Positions 1-10,534 of a stretch of 48,064 nt of DNA are shown piece after piece. Numbering within the stretch: position 1 is the stretch's first letter; each line of letters opens with the position of its first letter. A model generated the notes under the pieces. It saw nothing but the letters and a program-made list of their open reading frames with translations, did no database searches and was not told the origin of the DNA. Position numbers and translations under genes: made by a program. The stretch is from NCBI GenBank assembly GCA_011319805.1, contig SJRY01000292.1, positions 1 through 48,064 on the forward strand, in the 5' to 3' direction. The stretch is from Macrocybe gigantea. Lineage: Eukaryota > Basidiomycota > Agaricomycetes > Agaricales > Callistosporiaceae.

Positions 1-1135
1 CCATTGATTTCTTCTTTTCGTATTTCTCTCTCGAACGTAAATAGAAAATATGTACATATGGACATGCTCCTCTCCACTCTTGAGAGGATTATGATATTCT
101 GTTTTCAAGAACCCGCGCTTGGAATTTCATAAGACATGCCCCATCTGCCCACAATGTTGAGGCGAGGCAGTAATCGGAGGTCCCACTCATCCGGATTGGA
201 CCTGCAATCGTTCGGCCGGTCATCTCTCGAGACCCTCCTCGGGTTATGGCCTATGTACATAACAGGCTTCTCGCCTGCGGTCCATCCCTTCGTCGTGACC
301 TAGTTGATAGTCGTGATCTTATGATTGTTAGCTTCGCCACCCCTGGCGAGCCACTCTTTCTCGCTAACGCCTACTCTGATGTAGATGCTAGCGCGATTCG
401 TCTTCTGCATGACTGTGCTGAGCGTCCCGACTTCCCCAACTTAGTCTATCTCGGAGGGGATTTAATTGTCATTATGAACTCTGGGATAGAGTTCATAATT
501 CGCAGCGTTCTCGAGGGAGATGCTGTGTAACGCAGCTCTTGACCTCGGTCTGGAATGGTCGGAACCTAGCAATCCTGGGCCGACCTTCATTTCACATAAC
601 CCCGAGCTTCGGCCCTCGGTTATGACTTGATGTTCATCCCCATTGATAGTGGGGATTGTCATCCTCGCATGATCGATGCACTCAAGTTGACATCGGACCA
701 TGTTCCGTTATCACTTGCATTGGACGTTCCTCTCCTAGACCTATCCGTCCGGAGACAAACGCTGAGTAAGGACAGCGTGCCGGAGTTTATCTCCGATATT
801 GCTAGTGATCTTTCGGAATGGACACTGTCCCTATCGAGACTAGTAACGACCTCGAGAGTGTCTTGTCGACACTATCGAGGGCCATTGATCGAGCCTGGCA
901 TCTTCACTCTAAGGAATGTAAGCTCTCAAAACGGAGTAAGGGCTGGTGGAACCAGCACTGCTCCGAGACTCTTGACACTTTCAGACAAACCCGTCTGAAA
1001 GAGATCATCGCATCTGGCGGCGAGCTGTCAAAGATGCTAAACGCGCCTTCTTTGACCAGCGGATCAGGGAAGTTGCAGAAAAGTCTCGTCGTCCATGGGA
1101 TTTGGCTGCATGGACGAAACAGAGACCTTGCCTGA
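1..1135 (+). pseudogene. LINE ORF2, endonuclease region (broken)
   Basis: This is the apurinic-type endonuclease domain and the linker to RT, in several frames. The best piece (246-530) contains VHNRL, DLVDSRDLMIVSF and a LGGD motif that corresponds to the GDFN active-site motif of this nuclease family; here the following residues are altered and a stop follows at about 528. The same region in the minus-strand copies (4,245-4,766 and 9,900-10,172) reads through the same motifs, confirming homology. The segment 627-1135 continues as the region between endonuclease and RT in two overlapping frames. The gene is not functional as written. The family nicks target DNA to prime reverse transcription. 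Confidence 0.8.
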
Positions 1136-1236
1136 CTACGAAGCTATCTTTTCCAGGGACAGCCTTGCAACTCTATCGAAGCGCTTTGGAATGCGCTTGA
1201 TAAGTCTTATATGCTGCGTCTGATCACGCAGTTAAT

Positions 1237-2590
1237 TTGGATTGCCTCAATGACCTTGAAGCACATCCGGTGAGGGACTGGGTCCCTTTCTCTGCAGAAC
1301 TCCGAGAGTCCTTGGAGCCTTGTAGCAATACATCGTCACCAGGACCAGATCATCTGTCCTGGAGCCATGTTAAACAGCTGGTGAAGTTCCCTCACGTAGC
1401 TGCATTTGTCTTGAACATTGCAAATGCATGTTTAGATCTGGGGCACTGGCCCTCTTACTTCAAACAGAGCTTGTCGGTTATCATTCCGAAACCTGGCAAA
1501 CCTGCATACGACACCCCAAAGCCTTTCGTCCGATTGTGCTTTTGAATACCCTCGGCAAGCTCGTCGAGAAGATGCTAGCGCGACGTATGCAGTACGAAGC
1601 GACCAAATTTGCTGTCTTCGATCCGAAGCAGTTCGGCGGCATCCGTCAGAACTCAACTGAGGATGCTGGAGTCTTCCTTACCCTATCATCTGTCAGGGGT
1701 GGTCTAAGGGATTCAAAACGAGTGTCATCGCTTTCGATGTCGCTCAGTATTTTCCTTCACTCAACCATCGTATGTTGGTGAAGATTCTTCAACACGGAGG
1801 CTTTGCACTACAAGTGTCAAAGTTCTTTGAATCGTATCTCGTTGGGCGTAAGACTTCCTATGCCTGGCGCAGTGCCATCTCTCCAGAGTTCGACGCCGAC
1901 GTTGGGGTTGGTCAAGGCTCTGCTCTCTCTCCAGTATTGTCAGCGCTTTACTTAGCGCCGGTGCTGAAATTATATCAGAAAGCTGGTGATATGCCAGTAA
2001 TCATGTCATTCGTCGATGATGGACTGATCATTGCTCAGTCCAAGTCCACATCGGACAATGTTCCGAAACTGCAGAGAGCTTATGCGTCCGTGCATAACCT
2101 CTTCACTGACTTCGGGCTTGTTGTAGAACATAACAAGACTGAATTACAGCATTTTTCACGCAATAACGCGGACCCTCGTCCGTCTATTGACTTGGGATTT
2201 GCTCCATTTACGGGCAATACCCCGCTTCGACCCAAGAACGTTTGGCGATACTTGGGTTTCTTCTGGCACACGCCTTTCTTTTAAGGAGCATGTTCGATTC
2301 TACGCTACGAAGGCCTTGACTACTGCCAGAGCCTTTCAGATGTTGGGCAATTCTGTTCGGGGTTTATCTCCTCAACAGAAACGCATCCTCTACTTGTCGT
2401 GCGCGCGTCCGATCGCAACGTACGGCTGTGTATTATGGAATTTCAATGGCATGCGTAATGTCGCACTGTTGAAACAACTGCGCCAAATGCAGCGTAAAGC
2501 GTGCATCTGGATCAATGGTCAGTTTCGCACCACTCCTGAGGGTGCGGCGGAGACTGGCCTGTGTCGAACCTATCGGCGAGTTCATTAAAA
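1237..2590 (+). pseudogene. LINE ORF2, reverse transcriptase domain (frameshifted)
   Basis: Reading across three frames gives a recognisable RT. The fingers region has SPGPDHLSW and IPKPGKP at about 1330-1505. A palm motif GQGSALSPVLSALY lies near 1912-1953, and the catalytic FVDDG box lies near 2009-2023. The thumb region, with the run around CARPIATYG, extends to about 2590. In this family the two aspartates of the FxDD box bind the catalytic metals, and both are present. Frame changes near 1545, 1740-1780 and 2280 prevent a single protein. The neighbouring endonuclease and RNase H regions belong to the same original ORF2. Confidence 0.88.
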
Positions 2591-3834
2591 GACTGAAAGT
2601 CGGGTCCTCTGCCCGTCTCGCCAATTCCAACCTGAGACATGCGCTCAGGTCTATCAGTACGCCGCCCGCCTCAGCTGGGGGTGATCCTTCTAAAGTGAGA
2701 AATCTCGCTTTTTTATCGGACAGACAGCGGTCTGCGCTTAAGTCCCCTCTCAAGGATTTGGTGATCTGAAACCACCACTCTTTCTAACCACGGATTATTT
2801 TGCGGATGCAAATAACCTGGGCAGGCGGCTTGTCGACGAGTTTGGCAGTCGCTTTGAGATCCATAAGTTACTTGGCCGAGACGAGGACTCGGTCAAGGCT
2901 TACCGCTCATCGCTGGATCAAACACTTACCCTGTGTTCGACCCAGCATGATTGCTCTTATGTGAGTAGTGATGGCTCCGTGCCTACAAAAGCAGAAGTGT
3001 CCTTAAAGCAGTCTGTTGCTGCTTCGCGTGTGTATCGTGAGGGCAGACTGGTTTCTGAAATTCGTCAGCCGGTTGGTAAAGCAACCAGCGACGATGCTGA
3101 GCTTATTGGATTGCGAATGGCAATCCAAAAGGCTATCGCACAAGATGGAGTTGACTCCATCGTGTGCTTTCTGGATTCGATGAATGCAATTAATCGCATC
3201 ATCGATTGCAACCCCCACTCTGTGCAGTCGCATTCTATTGCACTTTGTGCATCTCTGAAAGCTTGGCTCTCTGAATCCGAGCAGCGCCGGATTGAATTCT
3301 GGCACGTCCCTTCCAAATGGAAGTGGGCAATACAAGTCGAGGCTCACGAGTTCGCTCGAAGCCTGGACGTTCCCCTGGGGCTTCGTCCCTCTACACCACC
3401 GATGGCCTTCGAAAGGAGGCTGACGATGATATGCATAGCACTTGGTTCCAGAATTCTGGGAACAAGAAATATATTGGTGCTTCCACATTTCGTTTTCATG
3501 AAGCAGGAAAGCCAAATTCTTATGAACGCCCCTCTCGGAAAGAATGGGCTTCATGAAGTTAGTGACAGACAATGAGCTTTATGCTCGCTGTTCACGTCTC
3601 GCATGCAGCCATGCTCCGATCAATGCGTATCGGGCACGGTTTAATTTTGTCGAGAGCGATTTATGCTCTTGCGGACGAGGGGCTGAAGACTCCATCCATG
3701 TCATGACTCAGTGCCGTAACTGGCACAGGCCAACTGAACGCCAGTTTGACGCCTTTGTGCGTCACTGGTTCATTAAGTACCTGACATCCAATAAGGCTGC
3801 AGGTGCTTTCATTCCGGATCCAGGCGGCGGGTGA
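2590..3834 (+). pseudogene. LINE ORF2, RNase H and C-terminal Cys/His knuckle (broken)
   Basis: From about 2950 the frame reads YVSSDGSVPTKAE and continues to DDAELIGLRMAIQ, IVCFLDSMNAIN and IEFWHVPSKWK. These match the D-E-D spacing of a retroelement RNase H (the expected final His/Asp region, near 3350, is altered). After a frame change the C-terminal part at 3544-3834 contains CSCGRGAEDSIHVMTQC, the Cys-Cys-His-Cys knuckle that usually closes Tad/I-type ORF2 proteins, with a stop just after 3830. RNase H removes the RNA strand of the hybrid during replication. The same domain recurs in decayed form on the minus strand at 12,859-13,572. Confidence 0.85.
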
Positions 3835-4230
3835 CTGCCGCTCTGTAGCGGAGATCGTCCGGGGCAACCTGGACAATCTTAAAACAGTCGGGTCTCAGTG
3901 ACCGAAGCACTGACCAAGCGGTATGCGAATCGCAAACTTCGCAACAGCATTGTTATAGGTCCTTTTGGACCTTTTACGTGGAATTGACCACAACCGACCC
4001 TCTGGGTTGGGGGACAGTGCTCGAGCGAGTGAGTATGCGTGAGCTCGAGTCACATAGCTCGAGCGCGGCACGAGAGAACAGGGCAGTGCAGCCCTCTATG
4101 TATCTCCCTTCAGTCTGGTTGGCCTCGGACTAGTCGTATTTATAGTAGGTACCTTGGTGTATTTACAAGCGGACTGCCACCGTGCACCGCTATATAAATT
4201 GTTGAATTAAAAAAAAAAAAAAAAAAAAAA
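3835..4230 (+). other. LINE 3' UTR with poly-A
   Basis: This is the non-coding 3' end of the LINE. It closes with a segment reading GCTATATAAATTG just before a run of 22 A. The same terminal sequence is found, in reverse orientation, at 12,247-12,400, 17,311-17,410 and 14,416-14,507. It is therefore the conserved 3' recognition end of this LINE family, and the last of those sites shows that it is shared with a SINE. Confidence 0.85.
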
Positions 4231-4244
4231 GACCGGGTCTGAGG

Positions 4245-4766
4245 AAGTCCCCTCCTAAATAAGATAGGTTGGGGAAGTCAGGTCTTTCCGCACAATCATG
4301 CAGCAAGTGAATAGCACTTCCATCCACATCAGAGTAGGCGTTTGGTGAGGAATAGACGCTCCCCCAGAGTGGAGAAGCTGATGATCATCAGATCGCGACT
4401 ATCAACAAGATCGCGTCGAAGGGAGGGACGCAACCGATATAAGCGGTTGTGAACATATGTCATCACACGAGGCGGGTCCTCATATGATGAGCGGCGGACA
4501 ATGCAGGTCCAGTCAGGATGACTGGGACCTCTGATTACTGGCTCGCCATCAGTGCTATGTGCTGATGGGGCCTGTCTTAGCAGGTTCCAAGCAGGTTCTT
4601 GGAAAAACAAAATATCATAGTCCTCTCCAAGAGTGGAGAGGAGAACGTCCATATGTACATATTTCTTATTTATATTTTGAGATAAAATATGAAACGAAGA
4701 AATCAAAGAGCGTCCACCCGACCCAGGGAGGACAGCCGGGGCTGATCCACTGGAGGTGTTGCTCAT
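4245..4766 (-). pseudogene. LINE ORF2 N-terminus (endonuclease start), truncated
   Basis: The frame starts with MSNTSSGSAPAV at 4766 and runs through ILSQNINKKYVHMDVLL and ILFFQEPAWN, the N-terminal asparagine and FQEP motifs of the APE-type endonuclease. It continues through WTCIVRRSS to DLVDSRDLMIISF before the frame is lost near 4329 and the element ends. This copy shows where ORF2 starts and confirms that copy 1 at the left window edge begins only a few dozen residues into ORF2. Confidence 0.82.
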
Positions 4767-4779
4767 GATGTGTCGGCCT

Positions 4780-6617
4780 CCGCATTACGCTGCAGGGAGG
4801 CATTAGAGTATTTGGGACTTGACCATGCTCGATCACATACCAGCTGATAGTGCTGTTTGATCCATTCAGGATCAAAACGGTTCTTCCAGAAGGCACACTT
4901 CCGGTCGTCGGTGGAGTGGTCTTTGCTGCAGCTAAGACACTTTGGAGCATGCGGGCAGGGTTGACCTGCCAGAGTTGCCTCGCGAGGAGGGTTAGCCTTG
5001 GGTCTTGCCTTGCAGCAAGACTCGAGAGTGGATGATGCTCCTTTCTGTGGTGTTCCTCACAGATCGGGCAGCAGAGGGATTGTTGGTTACACTTCAGAGC
5101 AGAGTGTCCCCAGCACCAACAGCGTTCGCAGAGAGGGACTCCCGGCGATGAGAGAGCAGCGCGGAAGTGGCATCACCAGTTCCGGACCATGATGGTGCAG
5201 TTGTCCAGAGCTTTGACGTTCTGGCCAGTGGATGTGTCTTCGATATTGAACCAAATAGTCGCAGTATCAGAGTTCTTGGAGTTGTGTATGATGCGAGGAA
5301 CTCCAACAAGGGTGATGAGGTCCGAGAATGAAGAGTCTCGGAGAATCTCGTATGCTTGCCAGGCAGTAATAACACTTCCATCGGCATTGAAGTATGGTAC
5401 ATCGAGCAGTTTCACATAGGAAACGCTCGTAGGAATAGCGAGCTTGACAGTAGAACCAGCTGGAGCACACCGGAGGGCGGCCTCACGCAGAATGCCAAGG
5501 TCCTTGGGTGATGCCACCTTCGTCATCAAGCATGAAAATGAGGAGGCGGAATGGTCCTGGATGGATTCACATCAAATCCAGGATTTGCCAGTAGTCAGCC
5601 CTCGATTGAAGGCAGAGAGAAGAGTCCCAGCGGCAACAGACGTATTGTCCACTGGGAAAGTAAAGGATACCCTGACATTACATTCGGACAGTCCATGCGA
5701 AGTGGACTTAGCCTTCTTCTTAGGCAGTCCGGAAGACTCCCCGTCACTTCCTTTTGTAAGGAGACGATCTTTTCTGTGGGGAGGTGTGGAAATGTCTTTG
5801 CCAAAGCTACAATAGCTTCAGCGGGAGTGTTGGCTGGTTGGGCCAAGGCTTGCGCATACGAGCACTTGCCAGCAGCAGGGCGGGTAGCCCTATTGACAGG
5901 AGGGGGCAGACCACGACCCGGAGTTCGGGAGCGGGACTGTGGCTGTGGCGGAGGGGGCGGTTCAGGTTCCGAGGCGGTCTCGGAGGGCGAGTGCCCATGT
6001 TCGAGTGGGAATCTTCAGGACATATAGTGCCAGAAGGAGAGGTATGAGGATCGGTGAACCGAGTCATCTTTCCACAGGAGGGAAGGTGGGCGTTGACAAT
6101 TTCTTGCAGGCACCTACCTAAGGGGTGCTGGGGTCCATCTAGCATAGAGATGGAAAACATATTAATGTTGCCTGCACTGCTGACCAACGTCGCAATGCCC
6201 TCGGCGATAGCATACTGGTATCCTGCCGGAATAGAGACGGAGGAAGAGCTGACCTTCAAGATCCAAGCCTTGAGGGCGGCGAGAGATTTTGGCTGTGGCC
6301 TTGGCTTCACTGTGAAGGAACCGATCCCCGTCATGGAAGATCGCGATGCCAATGGCATTGTTGTTGTATGCTGCCTCAGTGGACAAGATCGACGGAGAGG
6401 GGGGGGCAGAGAGTACGGTAGGCCCTCCTGCGTTCGAGGGGTTGGTGTCATCAGTATCCATGAGACCGTCGCCACCTTGGAAGAGAAGGCTCACATTCCC
6501 CGTGGGGGGAGGAGGAGCAGGGGAGCGGGATGGGCCAGCAGTGGGCCGTCCTGGGTGCGGGTTGAGCAGTGCATGACCGCCACCACCGACAATGTTGAGC
6601 AGATCGTCGCTCATCAA
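4780..6617 (-). pseudogene. LINE ORF1 (gag-like protein), broken
   Basis: ORF1 appears to begin at 6617 (reading leftward) with MSDDLLNIV, followed by a proline/serine-rich N-terminal region. A central domain is readable at 5173-5529 with motifs such as LVGVPRIIHNSKNSDTATIW. Near 4,880-5,170 come cysteine clusters CPICEEHHRKEHH and CLSCSKDH, the zinc-knuckle zone that binds RNA in gag-like ORF1 proteins of Tad/I LINEs. Frame changes occur near 6162, 5807 and 5173. ORF1 proteins package the element RNA. A decayed version of the same ORF lies at 10,535-11,850. Confidence 0.8.
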
Positions 6618-6852
6618 AAACCTCTAGTAGACTGGTTGATTTTCAGCCGATTTTTGCGATATAGGAAACAGAAGGGCTCAAGAGTGTTAGAAACTCGGGT
6701 ATGCAACTTGATACAAGATCTGTCCAGTTGATGACAGTGTAGAGCGATAGAAACGATGACAGTGAGTTGTTTACACTTGTTTACAAATGGGCGTTGCGGA
6801 AAGAGGTGCCATCCCCAACCATCACCACTCAAGATTGACAATCAGTCTGCAC

Positions 6853-7084
6853 TGAGTGTTACAAAGAATCCAGAGCATCATGGGCGCATGAAACAGCTGG
6901 ATTTGTGATACTTCTGGCTTAGGGATACAGTGGAGCAGAAGAGGATTCTGCCAGAATTTATTCCAGGAACTGAACAAGTTGCAGACTTGTTAACCAAGCC
7001 ACTTACTGTACCAAAGGTTGAATTCTGTAGACAGAAAATGGGACTTGTAGGTACATAGTTTAGACAGTTCAGGTCAGGGGGAGG
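6853..7084 (+). pseudogene. Ty1/Copia polyprotein C-terminus (RNase H end) and polypurine tract
   Basis: One + frame reads EHHGRMKQLDL, RDTVEQKRILPEFIPGTEQ, then VADLLTKPLTVPK and FCRQKMGLVGT followed by a stop at about 7058. The last motifs are the classic end of Copia RNase H. An in-frame TGA is present near 6903. A purine-rich tract (about 7074-7084) immediately precedes the LTR start, as expected for the plus-strand primer site. Everything upstream of 6853 in this element is missing, replaced by the 5' end of LINE copy 2. Confidence 0.85.
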
Positions 7085-7241
7085 TGTTAGAAATGTCCCT
7101 CCTATCTGGACTTGTGCATAGGACAGGACCCAGGCTATGCGCCTAGCAATGCACACAGCCTTCTACATATATATATAGGTAGCACAGAGTGCCTTGAAGT
7201 CCCCAGTATTCTCACTCAGGACTTCTAGGCAAGTACTTGTA

Positions 7242-8476
7242 CAGTACCCTTGCAAAAGTTTTGCAACATCACATGTAAATAATAAATAAAAATTACTCTC
7301 TACACCTGCCCATACCCCACCTACCATGCCTATGAAGACACCTGGAACCAAAAACACATCACCAGAGCTGCGATCCCTCATCTATCACAAATCCAAAGAA
7401 AATATGCCAATTCAAGATATTGCCACTTTTGTTGGAAGGGACCGCAGCACCATTTTTTGCATTCTCAAAAACTATGATACCCGAGGTCATTTTGATGATA
7501 CCCTATGCTTGGGTAGACCACCCAAGCTAGATGAGCAGTCCATACGACATCTCAAAGTTTCTCTAGATGGAAACAGACGCCAAACTCTCTCCGAGCTCAC
7601 CCAAAATGTCAACACCTCTCGAGACAATCCTGTCCATCCAGACACTGTTAGGAGGGCTATCAGCAATCATTTAGGCATGAAAGGACATGTTGCAGCCAAG
7701 AAACCTTATCTCAAGCCTGAGCATCAGAAGGCACGGCTTGTATGGGCGAAGGAACACCAGGGTTGGGGGAGTGAGGACTGGAACCGGATGATTTGGACAG
7801 ATGAGTCATCTGTGGAGATTGGGAAAAACTCTAGGGTGGTCTGGGTGTGCAGGAGACCTGGAGAGAAGTATGACAAGAAGTGTCTCACTCCAACTTTCAA
7901 GTCAGGAAGGCAAAGTTTGATGATTTGGGGGTGTATGGCACATGGGAGGCTTGGTCCCCTTATTAGAATCCCAAAGGATGCCAGAAAGGGGTCAGATTAT
8001 ATCAGATTAATCCTTTCTGGTCCCCTTTGGGATATCTATAAGGAGCTAAGTGAAGAGAGAGGGCAGGTAGCAGTCATGGAAGATGGGCCCCTATTCACCA
8101 TACCAAGGCTTCACAAGAATGGCGAAAAAATCAGAACATGGTCATTCTCCCTCACCCAGCACAGTCTCCAGACCTCAATCCCATTGAACATGTTTGGATT
8201 CTGCTCAAAAGTAGGATCAATAGCAGGCCAACTCTTCCTCAGAATGTGGATGAATTGTGGAGTATGCTTCAGGCAGAGTGGGCAAAACTGGACTTGGAAT
8301 TGATAAATACTTTAGTTGGAAGCATGCCAGACAGGGTAAAAGATGTTATAGAGGCCAAAGGTGGATCTACCAAATACTAGATTACATAGCATAGAGTTGT
8401 GGTGGTGTAAAAATGAATTCTTTCAAGAGTATGTTTTTATTTATTTACATGTTGCAAAACTTTTGCAAGGGGACTG
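7242..8476 (+). mobile_element. Tc1/mariner-superfamily DNA transposon
   Basis: The element is 1,235 bases long. It has imperfect terminal inverted repeats of about 45 bases: the left end begins CAGTACCCTTGCAAAAGTT and the right end, read inversely, begins CAGTCCCCTTGCAAAAGTT. It is flanked by TA at 7240-7241 and 8477-8478, the target duplication typical of Tc1/mariner. It sits inside a Copia LTR, so it is younger than that element. Confidence 0.93.
7326..8380 (+). pseudogene. Tc1-type DDE transposase, one frameshift
   Basis: The protein starts MPMKTPGTKN at 7326. It has an N-terminal paired-type helix-turn-helix (ELRSLIYHKS to RDRSTIFCILKNYD), then a second DNA-binding helix region (DTVRRAISNHLG). 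The catalytic core has the first aspartate in MIWTDESSVE, the second in VMEDGPLF, and the third acidic residue in SPDLNPIEHVW, giving a Tc1-like DD-E arrangement. The frame is lost between the second and third catalytic motifs near 8105-8140, around a run of six A, and resumes in the frame that ends at 8380. The change is a single-base length difference, so the transposase is nearly intact. It would cut and paste this element, given that the terminal repeats are still recognisable. Confidence 0.9.
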
Positions 8477-8561
8477 TACATAACTCAATTACTAGTATTC
8501 TCACTCAGGACTTCTAGGTTCTAAGGCTCATCCAGAGTGTTCCCTGTGCCTAGTTTTAACA

Positions 8562-8857
8562 AACCCTATCACAACAATGCATCAGCACTGACTAGGGCAT
8601 AGGGTTATTATGCAGCATCCATAGGATACCATGAGGAGTGCAGTAGAATCCTTACTCATTCAATTTAGGGTAGGGGGTTTCACGTAAACACAAGGATGGT
8701 ATAGTCATGGCCTGTGCTCAGTAGTCATAATGTATAAATATCTAAATTGTACATAGTAGAACTCAGCTTCAAGCTGGCTAGTAATAGCATACTTCTCCCC
8801 GCCTCTCACATCTAAGAGTTAGTTAGAGTGACCTATGTGCAGACTTGGTTTTGCATA
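8562..8857 (+). repeat. Detached copy of the tyrosine-recombinase element leader
   Basis: This stretch is the reverse-complement match of 32,615-32,905, which lies just upstream of the gag-like gene in the Ngaro-like element. Shared landmarks are GCATCAGCACTGAC, GGATACCATGAGGAG and CTTCTCCCCGCCTCTCA. The match stops at 8857 where a LINE begins. Its left edge meets the Copia LTR. It contains a TATAAAT near 8733, in line with a promoter or leader role. Confidence 0.7.
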
Positions 8858-10430
8858 GCACTGAGGGTATTTAAAAGCACAATCAGGTGAAAGGCTTTTG
8901 GGGTTTTGCTGGGCTTCAGAATGATGACCGACAAACTCTGCTTGAAGTATGAGGGCCAATGGCCCAGTTCCAAACATGCATTAGCAATGTTCAGGACAAA
9001 TCCAGCCAAGTGAGGGAATTTTACAAGCTGCTTCATATGGCCCAGGACAGATGATCAGGCCCTAGAGCAGAGGTATTATTGCAGGGCTCCAAGGACTCTC
9101 AGAGTTCTGTAGTAGAAAACAAGACCCAGTCCCAAACTGGATGTGGCTCGAGTTCATCGAGCTTATCCAAATTGACTGGTCGATCAGACATAGCATTATA
9201 AGATTTATCAAGTGTGTTTCACAGCAACTCAATAGAGTTATAAGGTTGTCCTTGGAAGGAGATAGCCTCATAGGCTGGAAGCAGCCTCTGCTTCATCCAT
9301 GCAGCTAAATCCCATGAACATCGCAATTTCTCAGCGACTTCTTTGATTCACTGATCAAAGAAGGTGTGTTTAGCATCTTTAATAGCTCACTGCCAGATGC
9401 AATAGTCACCCTCAGACTGGGTCTGTCTGAAGGTGTCCAAGGTTTTGGAACAATGCTGGTTCCACCAGCCTTTGCTCCACTTTGATAGCTTGCACTCCTT
9501 AGAATGGAGATTCCAAGCACAGTCAACTGATCGGGAGAGAGTGTCAAGGATGCTCTCCAGATCATCTGGTAACTCGATTGGCACCAAGTCCATACCGAGC
9601 AAATCACCAGCAATGTCAGAGATAAACTCAGGCAAACTGTCCTTTGGAAGAGTCTGGCATGGATCGGAATGGTCTAGCAGTGGAATATCTAATGAGAGTG
9701 ACAGCGGACAATGGTCCGAGGTCAGTCTGAGGTCATCAACAATGACAGGTGCCGTCTCAGCCAGATCAACAGGGATCAACACCAAATTAATAACTAAGAG
9801 CCGAAGCTCTGAGTTGTGTGAGATAAAGGTCGAGCCATGGTTAGATGGCTCTGCCCATTGTAGTCCAAGATCGAGGGCTGCATTACACAGCATCTCCCCT
9901 CATGTATGCTGCGAAGTATGGACTCCATCCCAGAGTTCATAATGACAATTGAAATCTCCCTCCAGATAAGACAGGTTAGAGAAATCAGGTCTTTCTGCAC
10001 AATCGTGTAGTGGGTGAATAGTGCTTCCATCTATATCAGAGTAGGTGTTTGCAAGAAATAAAGGTTCTCCTGGCATGGAGAAGCTAATAACCATCAGATC
10101 ATGACTATCAATAAGATCATGTCTGAGGGAGGGATGCAACCACCATAGGCGGTTGTGAATATAAGCCATCATATAATGAGGGTCTTCATATAATGAGTGG
10201 CAGACAATACAAGTCCGGTTGGGATAACTGGGACCTCCAATTACTGGCTCCCCATCAGTGTTGTATGCTGATGGGGCATGTCTTAATACGTTCCAAGCAG
10301 GTTCTTAGAAAAACAAAATATCATGGTCTTCTCCAAGAGTGGAGAGGAGAACGTCCATATGTACATATTTTCTATTTATATTCTGAGAGAAAATATGAAA
10401 TGAAGAAATCAATGAGCGCCTGCCTGATCC
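8858..10430 (-). pseudogene. LINE ORF2 fragment: endonuclease to start of RT, decayed
   Basis: The endonuclease part (9,794-10,172) reads HNRLWWLHPSLRHDLIDSH, then YSDIDGSTIHPLHDC and a following LEGDFNCHYELWD, so the GDFN motif that is broken in copy 1 is preserved here in a broken frame. The linker region (9,305-9,893) has LDIPLLDHSDP and the tract KGWWNQHCSKTLDTFRQTQ. The RT start (8,833-9,036) has KQLVKFPHLAGFVLNIANA. Many stops and shifts are present. The palm and catalytic box are missing. Confidence 0.8.
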
Positions 10431-10534
10431 AGGAACAACAGCCGGGGCTGGCCCACTGGATGTGTCACTCATGATGTGTCAGCCTCCTACATTATGCTGT
10501 GGGGGGCGTTAGAATGTTTGGGACTTGATTATGC

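Larger units (their letters stand above)
1..4230 (+). mobile_element. Tad/I-type LINE (non-LTR retrotransposon), copy 1, 5' cut by window
   Basis: This copy reads on the + strand from inside the endonuclease domain at the window edge through reverse transcriptase, RNase H, a C-terminal Cys/His knuckle and a 3' UTR. It ends in 22 A residues at 4209-4230, the signature of target-primed reverse transcription. The order of endonuclease, RT and RNase H fits the Tad/I group common in fungi. The coding region is broken by several frameshifts and stops but keeps many CpG dinucleotides, so it looks younger than the CpG-poor copies at 8,858-14,047. Its 5' end and left target-site duplication lie outside the window. 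To its right it abuts a minus-strand LINE, so it probably inserted into or next to that copy. Confidence 0.92.
4245..6840 (-). mobile_element. LINE copy 2, 5' half only, minus strand
   Basis: This is the same LINE family on the opposite strand. It holds the 5' UTR (to about 6840), the gag-like ORF1 and only the first part of ORF2, ending abruptly at about 4245 inside the endonuclease next to the poly-A of copy 1. The break falls at the sequence equivalent to position 470 of copy 1. Copy 1 probably inserted here or the two were joined by rearrangement; the rest of this copy may lie left of the window. Confidence 0.85.
7085..8561 (+). repeat. Copia 3' LTR, split by a Tc1-type transposon
   Basis: The LTR starts TGTTAGAAATG just after the polypurine tract and ends TTTTAACA at 8561, giving matching TGTTA/TAACA termini. 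It contains a TATATATATA tract near 7168-7178. Positions 7242-8476 are a later transposon insertion, so the LTR proper is roughly 240 bases. A 25-base direct repeat inside the LTR lies on both sides of the insertion (7205-7229 and 8494-8518). Confidence 0.75.

Noticed and set aside
3003..3572. 189-residue minus-strand frame over the LINE RNase H
   Set aside because: It lies exactly opposite the RNase H domain, which has clear motifs on the + strand. The minus frame shows no family features.
5807..6731. Long overlapping + frames (158 and 225 residues) over LINE ORF1
   Set aside because: The minus strand holds the gag-like ORF1 with motifs repeated in copy 3. The + frames reflect GC-rich codon shadows.
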